From Otatea glauca (Eukaryota; Streptophyta; Magnoliopsida; Poales; Poaceae): a stretch of DNA of 64,000 bases. Under the pieces are notes generated by a model. That model made no database searches. It had not been told where the DNA came from and was given only the letters and a program-made list of their open reading frames with translations. Positions 1 to 10,074 of the stretch are shown here, one piece after another (within the stretch, counting starts at the first letter, position 1; each line of letters begins with the position of its first letter). Location of the stretch: the NCBI GenBank assembly GCA_036346275.1, contig CM070727.1:5509760-5573759 (forward strand), written 5' to 3'. A program made the translations under genes and the position numbers.

Positions 1-1
1 C

Positions 2-169
2 ACCAGGGCGGTGTCGTTCCCTTGGCCGTTCCTCGTGCCGGACTGGCTGGTGCCGTTCCTGCGGCCGCCGTTCTTGCCGTTCCCGCTGTACCAGCCGGCG
101 ACGGAGTCATCGGCGCCTCCCCCATTCTACCGTTTCCGGCCTTCCCAAGGAGCGACGTCTCGGCCTTGA
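2..169 (+). CDS. 3' end of an unrecognised protein-coding gene (5' truncated by the window)
   Basis: Frame 2 is open from the first base to a TGA at 167-169, giving 55 residues. They are rich in Pro, Phe and Trp, with a repeated pattern of the type PFLxPPFLPFP, and end in a Ser/Pro/Arg-rich tail. The GC content and codon use match real grass exons and fall away sharply after the stop. Frame 1 is also open across the same bases, but its Ala/Pro/Val composition looks like a shadow of the GC-rich frame. No family is recognised, so the function is unknown. The start and most of the gene lie outside the window. It could also be the tail of a transcript read in the wrong frame. Confidence 0.5.
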   Translation, partial: TRAVSFPWPFLVPDWLVPFLRPPFLPFPLYQPATESSAPPPFYRFRPSQGATSRP

Positions 170-530
170 ACCGGTCGGGTTCAGAATCAAGACATGAGAT
201 TTTAAGCCTTCCTGCCAAGATTAAGATTCTGCTTGCCATGTTAGGCGGCCTATGCGTCGTGTAATTGGAGGTAGCTAGCCTAGTCCTCGTGTTGCCATGG
301 TGTTCATTGAGCTGATGAATGTATGAATGTGGTAATTTGCAGTGATGGTTATCAGTGTTCTCGCGTTAGTTCGGCAAAAGATGAGGAGATTGTCCACCTT
401 TTCTCAACATTGGAAGACCCTGTTTGGAAAGCGGGAATATCACATGAGTTTCGTAGCATTTTCACAAGAAACAGTCCAATTTCGGTAAGAATCGAGAAAT
501 TTTTCGTATTCCTAATTGAGCTCAATTTTA
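170..530 (+). other. probable 3' untranslated region and downstream flank
   Basis: Composition drops to AT-rich directly after the TGA at 167-169, and no convincing reading frame is seen. It is read as the 3' UTR of the upstream gene running into a MITE at about 531. Confidence 0.4.
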
Positions 531-786
531 GGGGCTATTTGGATTGAAGGATTTTCAAAGGGACTTTGAGTGATTCCAATCCTTAGAATTTTTTTCCTAT
601 AAAGGTTGTTTGGAACATAGGGATGGAATTGTCGCACTCACTAAAATTCATAGGAATATAAACATGAGCTCAAACCTCATTTTACCTTTTCCTTTGAGAA
701 GTCCAATGCTTTCTCTGTCCACTCTCTCTAATCAACATATAATCTCAAAATTCCTGCATTTTTCCTGTAAGGCATCCAAACACCTC
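531..786. mobile_element. Tourist/PIF-like MITE
   Basis: The left end GGGGCTATTTGGAT matches the reverse complement of the right end ATCCAAACACCTC. The interior has the usual pattern of this grass MITE class: AAGGATTTTCAAAGG near the left end and TCCTGTAAGGCATCCAAACAC at the right. It has no coding capacity. The 3-bp target duplication is not clear (TTA on the left, TTT on the right), so exact ends are uncertain. Confidence 0.55.
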
Positions 787-1899
787 TTTTGGGCAATTCT
801 TGTGGTTTTATTTTATATAGTATTCAACGAGCCATGACTACGTTTTTAGATTCCTACGATCCAGAAGCCCTTATAGCTAGTAAATTAATGCATGATACTC
901 GATATCGCACGAGTGTGTTTGTACACAATAATGTTGGTCGTTGGGTTCTCCAAATGTAGAGTCAATATTGTAGGTAGGAATGGCAACGGGGGTATTTCCC
1001 GGTAGGGAGTGGTAGAACTCATTGGCCCTAAGTGGATGAAAATCCTCTGATCCCTACCCCCGATCTCGACCTTGAGTGCTACTTTCCCCCATTCCTTGGC
1101 CCCATCGAGGTGTCGGGCCCCCATAGGGAGCCACACCCCGATAGCATGTAAGACCATATTACACTCAGCGGAAAGCAAACAATAACAGTAAAATGAGCAA
1201 ATCAGACATGAATAAATGATGCAGCCATAAACTAATTAACATATGAACATCATTTAAAAGACCATGGTTCACATAAGCGTGAAAGAACACAAGACTTAAG
1301 CAGTGCATAGCTTGCAAGTTCCAGCACAAACCACAGAGAAACAGACCAAACAACAACAATAAAGGATGTAGTGACCACCAGTAGAGGAATTCCACATTTC
1401 CTTTTGAGTACTTAACAATTGCAGAAGGGTCAACTTACAGTGCCATCTCCTAAGATAAGAGAGAATAATTAACCATTTGAAATGTAAGCACATTACTATT
1501 GCAATTTATTTTCTATGTACTTCTCCTGTAGTCCTCCTTAAATATTTTGATGACAAGTCCAGAAGCTAGAAGTCTCTCCATTTTCATCATCTGTAAGATG
1601 CAAAATGTAAAAATCATTTTCTTTTCTTAACATCTAACAAAATAAGTATGAATATGGTACAAGATTAAGCATTAGTGCATAATATTATGTCAAGGTCCGA
1701 AGGAAAATTGAGTAGACTTCTAGAGCAACTGATAATTCTTACAAGATATCTAGATCTAGAGTACATGCAATTAATCTACTAAAGTATAGATTTGGAGTTC
1801 TAGAGGAGGATGAGGATTGATGAGTTCACTCACCGATGTGGCGATGTAGGACGAGAAGTGGCCGGCGTCGGTTGTTGGAGAGAGGAGAGGAGTCAGGGT

Positions 1900-4800
1900 T
1901 AGAGCTGTCCATATGGGCGGGCGGCGGCCGCCCACGCCCGTTATCGTGGGCACGACACGCGACGGCGCGGCGACGAGGCCGTGGGCGTGCTTGGGCGGGC
2001 GCCGCCCATGGGCCGGCACGGCACGGCACGGTGAGGACCGGCTGGCCCGCACGCGGTGGGCCAAGGCGCGGCCAAGACGGCACACGAGACGAGAGAGAGG
2101 CGCAGACACGGTGGGCGAGGGAGAGCGGTGCACGCAGGCACGCGGTGGGCGACCGTTGCCGCCGCCGTCTTGCGGCCGTTGGCGCTGGCGTGCGTCTTGC
2201 GGCGGCCGGGCATGGGCACGGCCCGTTTTTTGAATTTTACGATCGTTTATAGCCGTTAGAGGTTAAAAATTGATAAAAATTGAAAAACGGGCAAAAATCC
2301 GAATTTTTCCTATAAATAGGGAGGACCCCTCTCCTCATACAGCACCCATTCACTCATCATCTTCTCTATTGATCATCTTGTGAAAATTGTGATACTGTTT
2401 GTAGTTATTTAGCAAAATTCGGAGAAATTTTGCTAAAATTTCGGAGAAATTCAAACTCGAGCTTTCGGTAACACAAGAGGTTTGTCATACTGAATTTTGC
2501 TAATTGTATTGTTTTTATTATTTTTACTAATATTCGAAATATTCATTTGCAGTTTTTTGCATGGATCATTTCCCCATCTCCGATTTCGGGATCGCTCCGG
2601 AGGACCTTGAATCCTTCCAAGATTTGTCAGTGTCCAAAACAGAAGCACCTGAAGAACATCATGGACAAGAAGAACCATCAGGCTCCATGACCATGAGTGC
2701 TTCTGGCTCGACATCCACTGGAGCGAAGAGAGCGAGGCAGACATCGAGAGTTTGGGATTTTCTCGACAAGCAAGCGAGGACAGATGCGAAAGGAAAAGAG
2801 GTAAGAGTTGCTGTTTGTAAACAATGTCATCATGTTTTATCTGCAAAATCTACTGGGGGTACGGGACACTTGCATAGGCATATTGAAAGTTGCAATGCGA
2901 AAATAGGAGCAGCTATGAGACAGACACAACTAATATACAACCAGTACGGTTCGGTCCGTAACTGGGAATATAGTGGCGATGTAGCTAAGCAATCTCTTGT
3001 ACGCTTAATTGCATCACAGGATTTACCTTTAAACTTTGGCGAAAGTGCTGATTTTGAAAATTACATTAAGCGTGCACATAATCCAAAATTTAGTAAAGTA
3101 TCTAGACAGACAACTAGTAGAGATGTAGTTAAGTATTACAATAGTTGTCGTGAAAATTTAAAAACCATGTTCAGTACTTGCACATTTTCCGTATCTTTAA
3201 CTTCAGACATATGGAGTGGTAGGGCTAAGCAAGATTATATTAGCGTAGTTGCTCATTATGTCAACCAAAACTGGCAACTAGAAAAAAGAATTATAGGTTT
3301 CAAACTAATTGATGTCGCATATATCTTGGAGAGAATATTCTTGAGAGTATTATTAGGGTGGTGGAGGACTTTGGTCTCAGTGATAAGATTTTTGCTATAA
3401 CTTTAGATAATGCCTCCGCAAATACCTCCGCAATGAATATTCTCACTCCAATATTTAGTACTTATGCTGAATCATTTTTGCTTCATCAACGTTGTGCCTG
3501 TCATATTATTAACCTTATAGTTAAAAGTGGACTTGCCCGTTAGAACGTTACATTGCACCTTCCGTTTGGCAATTTCTTTTATGAATCATTCTAATGCTAG
3601 AATAGCATCTTATAAAATTTTGCATTGCAATGGGCGACGTCCAAGAATATTTGGTTTAGATATACCAATAAGATGGAATTCTACTTACTTAATGCTTAAG
3701 AACCTTCTGCCATATAAGAGCACATTTGAGGTTTTCATTCAAACACATCACCCTCAACGTGATTTATTATCTGAAGAACATTGGTATGTTGCATCAAAGT
3801 TATTTCAGTTTCTTGAAGTTTTTTATGACTCCACAGTTGCTTTATCCGCAGTTTATGAACCCACATCTTCTCTAATTATGCATCATATCTTAGATATGGC
3901 TACCCATTTTAAGAACAACGAAAATGACATGATTTTAAGAGATTCTATCATCGCAATGAAATCCAAATATTTGAAATATTGGAAAGAAATTCCACTTCTA
4001 TATGCCTTCGCCTTTATTTTAGATCCTAGAGCAAAACTTAGAGGATTTGGTAACGTCCTCTCCCTTTTAGGTGATGTTCTAGGGAAAGATTATTCAATTT
4101 ATTTTACTACTGTTCATACTAAACTAACCGAAGTTTACAACAAGTACGAACAAAAGCATCAAGGAGTTCGTTTGCAACGACCTCCTGTACCTATCGCGGG
4201 TAAGAAAAAGACCGTGTGGGGCAAAATCGGGGTTCTTCTTCTTCTTCGTGCATGTGTTCTACGACGGTGGTGATACAAGCGCGACCAACAAGTCTCCTCT
4301 TGGGAACTATCGCCTATATGGAATGACGCGTTGGATTACCAACAAGAAGGAGACGATGTATTCAATATTGTTCAATGGTGGCATGAGCACAAGCTAACAT
4401 ATCCGTGCTATCCATATTAGCTCGAGATGTGTTAACTGCTTCGATCTCGACGGTTTCCTCCGAGTGCGCCTTGATCTCTCCGTGAGAATATTGGAGGAGA
4501 GAAGAACAAGCATATCGAGTGATATGGTGGAGATGCTCATGACTATCAAAGACTGGGAACACGCTGATTCGAACTCAACATTCAATGAAAACCAAGAACT
4601 AGAGGAAGCCTTGAAAATCTCTACCACGACAACGACGAAGACCCTCCATCTACCTCTTAGTATGTATTAGAGGCTTAGAGCTTTAGTTGTACTCTTTTCT
4701 TTGTCAAGGTTTTCTATATGAGTTTTACTTGACAAAGTTTTTAACGAGGCAACCATCCAAACATTAATAAAGCTCTTTGTTACATGTTCTACATTTTTTG

Positions 4801-5123
4801 TCTCAATTTATTGTACATCATTTTATGCTATTTTCTAACTCTACATATTTTTCCTCATTTTTCCTAATTTTTCAATATTTTTCCTATTTTCTCTATTTTT
4901 CCTATTTTTTTTTGCACACGGGCTAGTGGCGGCCCGAGGCCCACTGCGTGCCTATTCGTGCGGCGGGCAAGCGCGACGGCCCATGCCCCGGCGTGCGCGT
5001 TCAGGCCTCTACCCGGCCCATGGGCGGGCACGCGACACGGCACGACCGCCTTCGTGCCTAGATGGGCCGTGCCTCGACCGGGTCGGGCCGTGCCGTGCCG
5101 GGCCGCCCATCTGGCCAGCTCTA
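1900..5123 (+). mobile_element. near-complete Ac/Tam3-like hAT transposon
   Basis: The terminal inverted repeats are about 21 bp: TAGAGCTGTCCATATGGG at the left, and at the right the complement of TAGAGCTGGCCAGATGGG, with two mismatches. They are flanked by a perfect 8-bp duplication GTCAGGGT at 1892-1899 and 5124-5131. GC-rich subterminal zones with GGGCGGC/GGCACGGC motifs lie at 1910-2220 and 4920-5110. The centre carries an Ac-like transposase gene, now broken by frameshifts. A TATA-like TATAAATAGG at about 2311 and a possible 5'-UTR intron ending TTTGCAG just before the transposase ATG suggest the original transcription unit. The perfect duplication indicates a fairly recent insertion. 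Confidence 0.9.
2561..4670 (+). pseudogene. hAT (Ac-like) transposase, disrupted by frameshifts
   Basis: The first open segment (2561-3400) begins with an ATG. Around residues 60-115 it has a BED-type zinc finger, with VWDFLDK, a CxxC pair (CKQC) and a downstream HLHRHIESC. It then enters the RNase-H-like fold, with LTSDIWSG holding the first catalytic Asp. Further segments follow in other frames: 3358-3543 contains TLDNASANTSAM (second catalytic Asp), 3527-4273 contains the insertion-domain region, and 4330-4670 contains the hAT C-terminal dimerisation region ending ERRTSISSDMVEMLMTIKDW. The breaks lie near 3340, 3540, 4230 and 4400-4480. The family normally excises and reinserts its element in the nucleus through a hairpin intermediate. 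This copy cannot make a full protein as it stands. Confidence 0.88.
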
Positions 5124-5808
5124 GTCAGGGTTGAGGATGGAAGCTGGTGCATCGCCTCGTGACCCACGTTGGCATTTGCTATTGCCTTCTTGGAGATAAA
5201 GGAAGGCGGAGGAGGGTGAGCGCGTGTGGCCGCATCAGGAAGCTTGCCGTCGACTGCTACCGGTGAGAAATCGTGGACATGCCACGGTGCCTGGCGAGAA
5301 GGTGATGGGATGAGGAGGCTGCCAGCGATCGACGATGGGATGCGGCGCTACCGGCGAAGGTGACGGGATGAGGAGGCTACCGACGATCAGTGATGGGATG
5401 CGGCGCTACCGGCGATTGGCAACGGTGGGAGTGCGTGGCGGCGGAGGGATGGGCATGAATTACATGCGACGACGATGGGTGGAGTGAGTCTGAGGTGGGG
5501 AGATGAAATAGGGAATGAATTCTAGGGTTCTGGTTCCTCTCTACCTTGACATATATACCATAGTAGAGCTACCAGTCATAGGCATGTTGGGACCATATGT
5601 ATAATAGGGACGGGAAGTGGTGGAATATCCTCACACCCGTTTTCCCCGAGAGTCCTGTGAGGGGAAAAAACCCCTCATCCGCGCTCTCTAATAGAGAAAT
5701 TGCCATACCTAATTATAGGTTTGGTTGAGTCTAGACATAAATCAAGAAAAGGTTGCTTCGTGTGCTCGGAATCGTTGCTTTGTCTTTTTCTCTTGGATCC
5801 TACCAACA

Positions 5809-5840
5809 CTAGTATAGTGCCCGTGCTAACGCTACGAAGG
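5809..5840. repeat. grass repeat-end motif (ACTAGT ... GTGCCCGTGC)
   Basis: CACTAGTATAGTGCCCGTGC resembles the motif at 29978-30004 in this window and is followed by a second shorter GTGCCCGT at about 5911. I know this string as a frequent repeat terminus in grass genomes but cannot assign the superfamily. It lies about 110 bp beyond the stop of the Ulp1-like pseudogene and may mark the end of the same element. Confidence 0.4.
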
Positions 5841-5947
5841 CAGTACACCCGCTTATCAATTAAATGAGAAGATAAGTATGAATATAACACTTAATAATAA
5901 ATAATCATAGTGCCCGTATGCGAGTACAAAAAATGAAGATATAACAC

Positions 5948-6750
5948 TCAATAATATTTTTCGCTAAACGTTTCCCATATGCTCTTAAAACTTGTTCTTA
6001 TGTCTTGAGAGATGTTTTCTGCGCACTCATTCCACTTGTATTTTAGTATTTCAATTAAGAAACACTTCCTGAGGATAGGTGAACCATGTAAGTACATTGT
6101 AGAGCATCATCAGTATAGACCTACTTTATAACCTTATAAAAAGTGATTAGTAAAATAGAGAGTACCGACCATGCAGATCCGTGCATTAAACTGTTGACTA
6201 TTCCAAATGTGCATGAAGTTCATGACCAAATAACCTGTCAAGTTCCTGCACAATATTTAATTGCTACATGTAAGTACACAAAAATTTAACTATTTACTAA
6301 TCATGTGTAAATAACTTACCGGTCTATTGTTTTTGGAACAGACTTTGGAACTACAATACGCCAATCATAGATATCGTCGTTCCATGAAGAATTTACTACC
6401 CTCATAGCACGATCGAATATTATACCAATTTTTTGTATTCTATCAAGATAGTAACTGGATGGTTTATTCGTTGGAACCCATCCGGGTAGAGGTGTTGGAT
6501 CAATAACGGAGATAACCCTGTCCTTCATGTCGAACGATAACATGTTGAATCATCCCCCGTGATGAAAAGGCAGCATAATCTACAAATATAGATATTATAT
6601 CTTTTGCACACATATATAGTAACATAATAAAGCGTCAAACAATTTATTAAGCAAAGCTTACCATTCGGCATTCAGACAACGCAATTCCGGTCTCAGGCCA
6701 AGCGTTAAATAATTTTGCAAGCTTCTCATCTTCAAACTTGACACGAAACT
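5948..6750 (-). pseudogene. transposon-derived Ulp1-like (peptidase C48) protease gene, degraded
   Basis: Read on the minus strand, four exon-like pieces with matching splice borders appear. Piece 1 is about 6749-6662 (FEDEKLAKLFNAWPETG, donor GTAAGC). Piece 2 is about 6586-6317 (LPFHHG, then FDMKDRVISVIDPTPLPGW, donor GTAAGT). Piece 3 is about 6246-6171 (GYLVMNFMHIWN). Piece 4 is 6069-5948 (FLIEILKYKWNECAENI, TGA stop). The order and motifs match the C-terminal Ulp1-like domain common in grass MULE and CACTA elements. The strand beta-IDP with its aspartate and the xYxVMNFM helix are recognisable. An in-frame TGA lies between HHGG and the FDMKD strand, and the active-site Cys is not visible, so it is not functional. 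The carrying element was not fully bounded. Confidence 0.65.
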
Positions 6751-7036
6751 TATGGTACCATCGCTAATTACAAAGTGGTTGCGATAAATTAAAACATTAA
6801 AAAATAGCTTGTTGATTATTGCATAATGTGTGTATATATAATGCAAAAATATCAAAACATACGCATAACTATAAATCTAGGTAGTGGCATATGGGATCCC
6901 TGAAATACATGATTTCATCGCTTGCGAGCTTGCGCACTCGTGCATTAAAGCAATTAGTTCATGAGCTAGCAAGCACTTGAGGCCATGTTGGACTTAGATA
7001 GTTCTGTATGTACCTTTGTCCAGGCATGAAAGAGCC

Positions 7037-7157
7037 GACGTCGCCGGTCGCCGTCGCCGCACGAGTGCGTATGTATGTACGCCGACATTGCCAGTCGCCG
7101 TCGTCGCATGCCTACGTATGTATGTACGCCGACGTCGCCGGGCGCCGTCGCCGCACG
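7037..7157. repeat. 47-bp tandem repeat, about 2.6 copies
   Basis: Units begin at 7037, 7084 and 7131 (the last partial), each starting GACGTCGCC or GACATTGCC and ending GTATGTATGTACGCC. The block is GC-rich inside AT-rich surroundings. Overlapping open frames on both strands are by-products of the repeat and are not called as genes. Confidence 0.8.
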
Positions 7158-7395
7158 TAAAAGCCTCGCGGCCTCGCCTAACGGCCGAAGGTATGGCACC
7201 TCCGTCCCGGCGTTTGGGAGTTTTTAGTTAGGAATTCCCGGGACCTGCGCAAGGAACACGGGAAAGGAAGGCATGGATTCAGTTTATGTTTTTTTAGAGG
7301 ATTCTGTTGCATATGAGATCACGCAAGGAAGAAAGGATATGAAGATATGAGTGCCTTTTTAAGCGCCTGTAGCAACTTTATCCTGTGATCATATT

Positions 7396-7611
7396 GTACG
7401 TACTACATATTTGGAAGGAGAATGAATCAAACAAGGAAATAAATAGGGAGCATCCACATGTAAAGAAACCAGACTTGAATTTTTTATTGTCTTGGCCAAA
7501 ACTGTACGTACTACGTATTTGGAAGGAGAGCGAATCAAACAAGGAAATAAACAGGGAGGATCCGCATGCAAAGAAATCAGACTTGAATTTTTTTACTGTC
7601 CTGACCTTGTG
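7396..7611. repeat. 108-bp direct tandem repeat, two copies
   Basis: The sequence starting GTACGTACTAC at 7396 recurs at 7504 with about 90% identity, through the shared stretch GAATCAAACAAGGAAATAAA and AGACTTGAATTTTTT. The spacing is exactly 108 bp. The open frames here exist only because 108 is a multiple of three. Confidence 0.85.
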
Positions 7612-7639
7612 ATTGTATTTTTTTCGAATATGACCCTTC

Positions 7640-8500
7640 TCGAGACCTTTTACGGATCTAGCCCCACAGAGCCTAATTTCAGCGCACGGAGAGCGCTGAT
7701 TTTTTTTATCCACGGAACCAACGGTCTGTGAGTGCTGCTTAATTTTTTTCAATTTTTTCTCGCGGAACCAGCGGTCGGCGAGCGCTGTTTAATTTTTATC
7801 TTTTTTTCCCTGCAGATCCAACGGTCAGCGAGCACAGTTTATTTTTTTCATATTTTCCCGAAATTATTCAGTGGACGGGCACCGCTTGAATTTTTTTTCA
7901 TTTTTTCTCTCACGCTTGAATTTTTCAGCGGCCACTGAGCATTTCTTTTTTTGCCAAAATTATCAAGCGGACGGGCACCGCTTGATTGTTCTTTTGTTAT
8001 TTTTCGGGATTTTTTTTACTATATTGGCATCATCATTATAATTTTTTTCGAATCAGAATCTCGCGGCGATGAATTTGCGATTGTAGCCTCGAGCCAAAAA
8101 AAATCAGCGGAGCCGTAGCGCGGTATTATTTACCAGCGCCCAGGCTCGAATTTTTTACTCTATTAGTATCGTTGTTGTAATTTTTTCTGAATCAGGCTCT
8201 CGGGCGATGAATTTGCGATTGTAGCCTCGAGACAGAAAAATCAGCGGAGTGGTGCTAGAATTTTTTCCCCATGGTCGAGAAGCACTGTAATTTTTTTCCC
8301 ACGCCGAAAATTATCCAGCGGCCGAGCAGAGCTTGGTTTTTATTTTATTTTTCGTGCCTGAAATTACCCACCGTCCGCTGGATAATTTCGAACGTGGGAA
8401 AAAAATTCCAGCACCTCTCCGTTGATTTTTTTCGGCTCGAGGCTACAATCGTAAATTCATCGCCGCGAGAGCATGATTCGAAAAAAATAATACCGCGTTG
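7640..8500. repeat. AT-rich foldback region built from degenerate repeats
   Basis: Between 7640 and 7990, poly-T runs alternate with short GC-rich pieces such as CAACGGTC and GGACGGGCACCGCTTG in a loose period of about 60 bp. A 55-bp unit (TTTCGAATCAGnnTCTCG to GTAGCCTCGAG) occurs directly at 8043-8095 and 8181-8235, and inverted at 8431-8488. Between the last two lies a second inverted pair, 8298-8321 against 8375-8398, around TTATCCAGCGG. The transcript or single strand could fold into a long imperfect hairpin. No coding region is credible. It is probably a non-autonomous foldback element or a decayed MITE cluster. Confidence 0.65.
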
Positions 8501-8529
8501 CCCTGTCTCCCGGTTTTCTTTTCCCAGCA

Positions 8530-9093
8530 CGTAATGTATGGTCCTTTCCTTTTTCAGGACGTTTGTTTCCTTTTCCTTGATTCTAGGACATTTATTTCCT
8601 TTTTCTTGATGATGCTGGAGATCAGGGAGGTCTGTTGTGAGCCACAGGGATGATTAGATACACTAAACAATGGCCATCGGATGTGGGTGAGTAAAGCTGA
8701 GGAAAGATCTGAAAGGTTAATTTTGATGGAGGCAAGTTTCTGGTGATGTTTCGCTGGGTGTTGGGCCATCTCTAGTGGAATGCACTATTTGAGGTGGACG
8801 TAGAAAAGAATGTTTACGTGCATTATAAAGGGGTATAGATGGTAGGTGTTTGTCGAGCTCAAATAGAATGTTTTTTTAGTGAAAATGGAAATGCAGTTTG
8901 ACAGAGAAAGGATAGAAGGGAAGCAAACACAAGAGACGACACGAGGTCTTTCTTATGTCTAACGACGTGTTCTAAACAGATTCGATTTCCTGAAAACTCT
9001 TAGAATCGGTAATTCAAAGTTCAACTGGATTCAAGAAACCAGCTCACTGCGTACACATCAAGCTCTCTTAGATCTACACAAATATTCTTAACT
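8530..9093. other. intergenic DNA, nothing recognised
   Basis: No gene, RNA or bounded repeat could be supported here. Open frames are short and of low-complexity composition. Confidence 0.4.
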
Positions 9094-9393
9094 AAGGTCC
9101 TACTTGTTTGGGTTTTTTCTTCGTCTTAAAAACTAAAAAGCCAAATAAAGATATGGTTTTTTAACTAGGCTTCTAAAAAACCATAAGTCTCCGTATAACT
9201 AAAAGACAAAAGCTATTGAAGAGGTGTTTTTTTAGCTTATTGACAGTTGGTTTTAGACCAATACCACTGAAATTAAGATTAAATTACTCACTTCTAACAC
9301 GTATAAAAGCGGATTGCTTTTAAACTGCTCAAGCTAAAAAGCTAACTTTAAACTATAAGCCAAAAGACCTTAACCTAAATAAACATGGCTTAG
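9094..9393. mobile_element. MITE-like element, ends uncertain
   Basis: The left end TCCTACTTGTTTGGGTTTT is partly complementary to the right end AACCTAAATAAACATGGC. The interior is AT-rich, with several AAAAAGC/AGCTTTTT pairs. This is the appearance of a Tourist-like MITE, but the target duplication is unclear (TAA on the left, TTA on the right). Confidence 0.4.
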
Positions 9394-9900
9394 GTGCAGG
9401 TGTTAAATTCTTGAGTGTTGATATGGACGCGCAAGCCGATCGAGTCCATAGAACAGATCTCCATTAAAAACCGACGATTTGGAGCGTTGCATTACGAGGG
9501 GGGGGAAAAAAAGGGAAGAACGTTGTTAATCTAAACAACCTTTGCGGCTGGGGAGTTTGACACCTCCAAACTAACTGCAATCATGCTCACAAGTCAGAGA
9601 GGATCTGTAGCTAAATCTAATGCATTATTGCCATGACGCCATTGGCCCCTCCAAGCCGACCATGATGTCACACTTGCACGGTAGTAGCGACGTACTCTTA
9701 CTACAGTTAACCTTCCGATGCAGCCAAATCGTACCCTAATGGTAGTACCATATGCATGCACTTCTACAAGTCCTACTAATCGATACAAGGAGCCTACTTA
9801 ATTCTATATATGCAATCATTGTGCATGAAAACCATAAGAGTCTCCCTCATCTGCTCCCAATCTAAAAAATGGCCTCCCAAGACACCCCCTTCTCTCTCTC
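9394..9900. other. upstream region of the SAUR gene
   Basis: No coding region is seen. A G9 run lies at about 9500. The last 100 bases become pyrimidine-rich ahead of the TATA box. I found no clear TGTCTC auxin-response element close to the gene. Confidence 0.35.
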
Positions 9901-9906
9901 ACTCAC

Positions 9907-9913
9907 TATAAAT
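9907..9913 (+). promoter_or_regulatory. TATA box of the SAUR gene
   Basis: TATAAAT follows a CTCTCTCTCACTCAC tract and precedes a pyrimidine-rich leader with CTCACC and CTTACAC. It lies about 165 bp upstream of the ATG at 10075, a normal spacing for a plant core promoter with a short leader. Confidence 0.6.
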
Positions 9914-10074
9914 CATCCAATCCCTCTCCGTCTCACCTTCCCATTCTTGAGTAATCCTTACACTCCATATCTACACTAATCTTGATCTCACCATGAAACT
10001 ATGACCATTTGTTCATACACCATAGCTAGCTAGCTAGCAAAGTTTTGTACGTACGTATACGTGTCACCGTGTGC

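Larger units (their letters stand above)
975..5711. mobile_element. non-autonomous hAT element, split by a nested hAT element
   Basis: The left terminus TAGGAATGGCAA pairs with the right terminus TTGCCATACCTA as imperfect inverted repeats. The flanks carry an 8-bp duplication with one mismatch: ATTGTAGG at 967-974 and ATTATAGG at 5712-5719. Eight-bp target duplications and TAGGnATGGCAA-type ends are typical of hAT elements. Without the nested element and its duplication (1900-5131), the unit is about 1.5 kb. Its interior has no transposase but holds exon-like pieces on the minus strand, for example a GTGAGT donor-like site after an open stretch near 1838, and a GC-rich block at 5160-5530 with roughly 60-bp internal repeats. 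Confidence 0.7.

Noticed and set aside
1836..2259. Several long overlapping open frames in GC-rich DNA
   Set aside because: They fall on the GC-rich subterminal zone of the hAT element, are Arg/Gly/Pro-rich in every frame and cross the element's terminal repeat.
7016..7231. Open frame rich in Arg and Tyr
   Set aside because: It is produced by a 47-bp tandem repeat and has no independent support.
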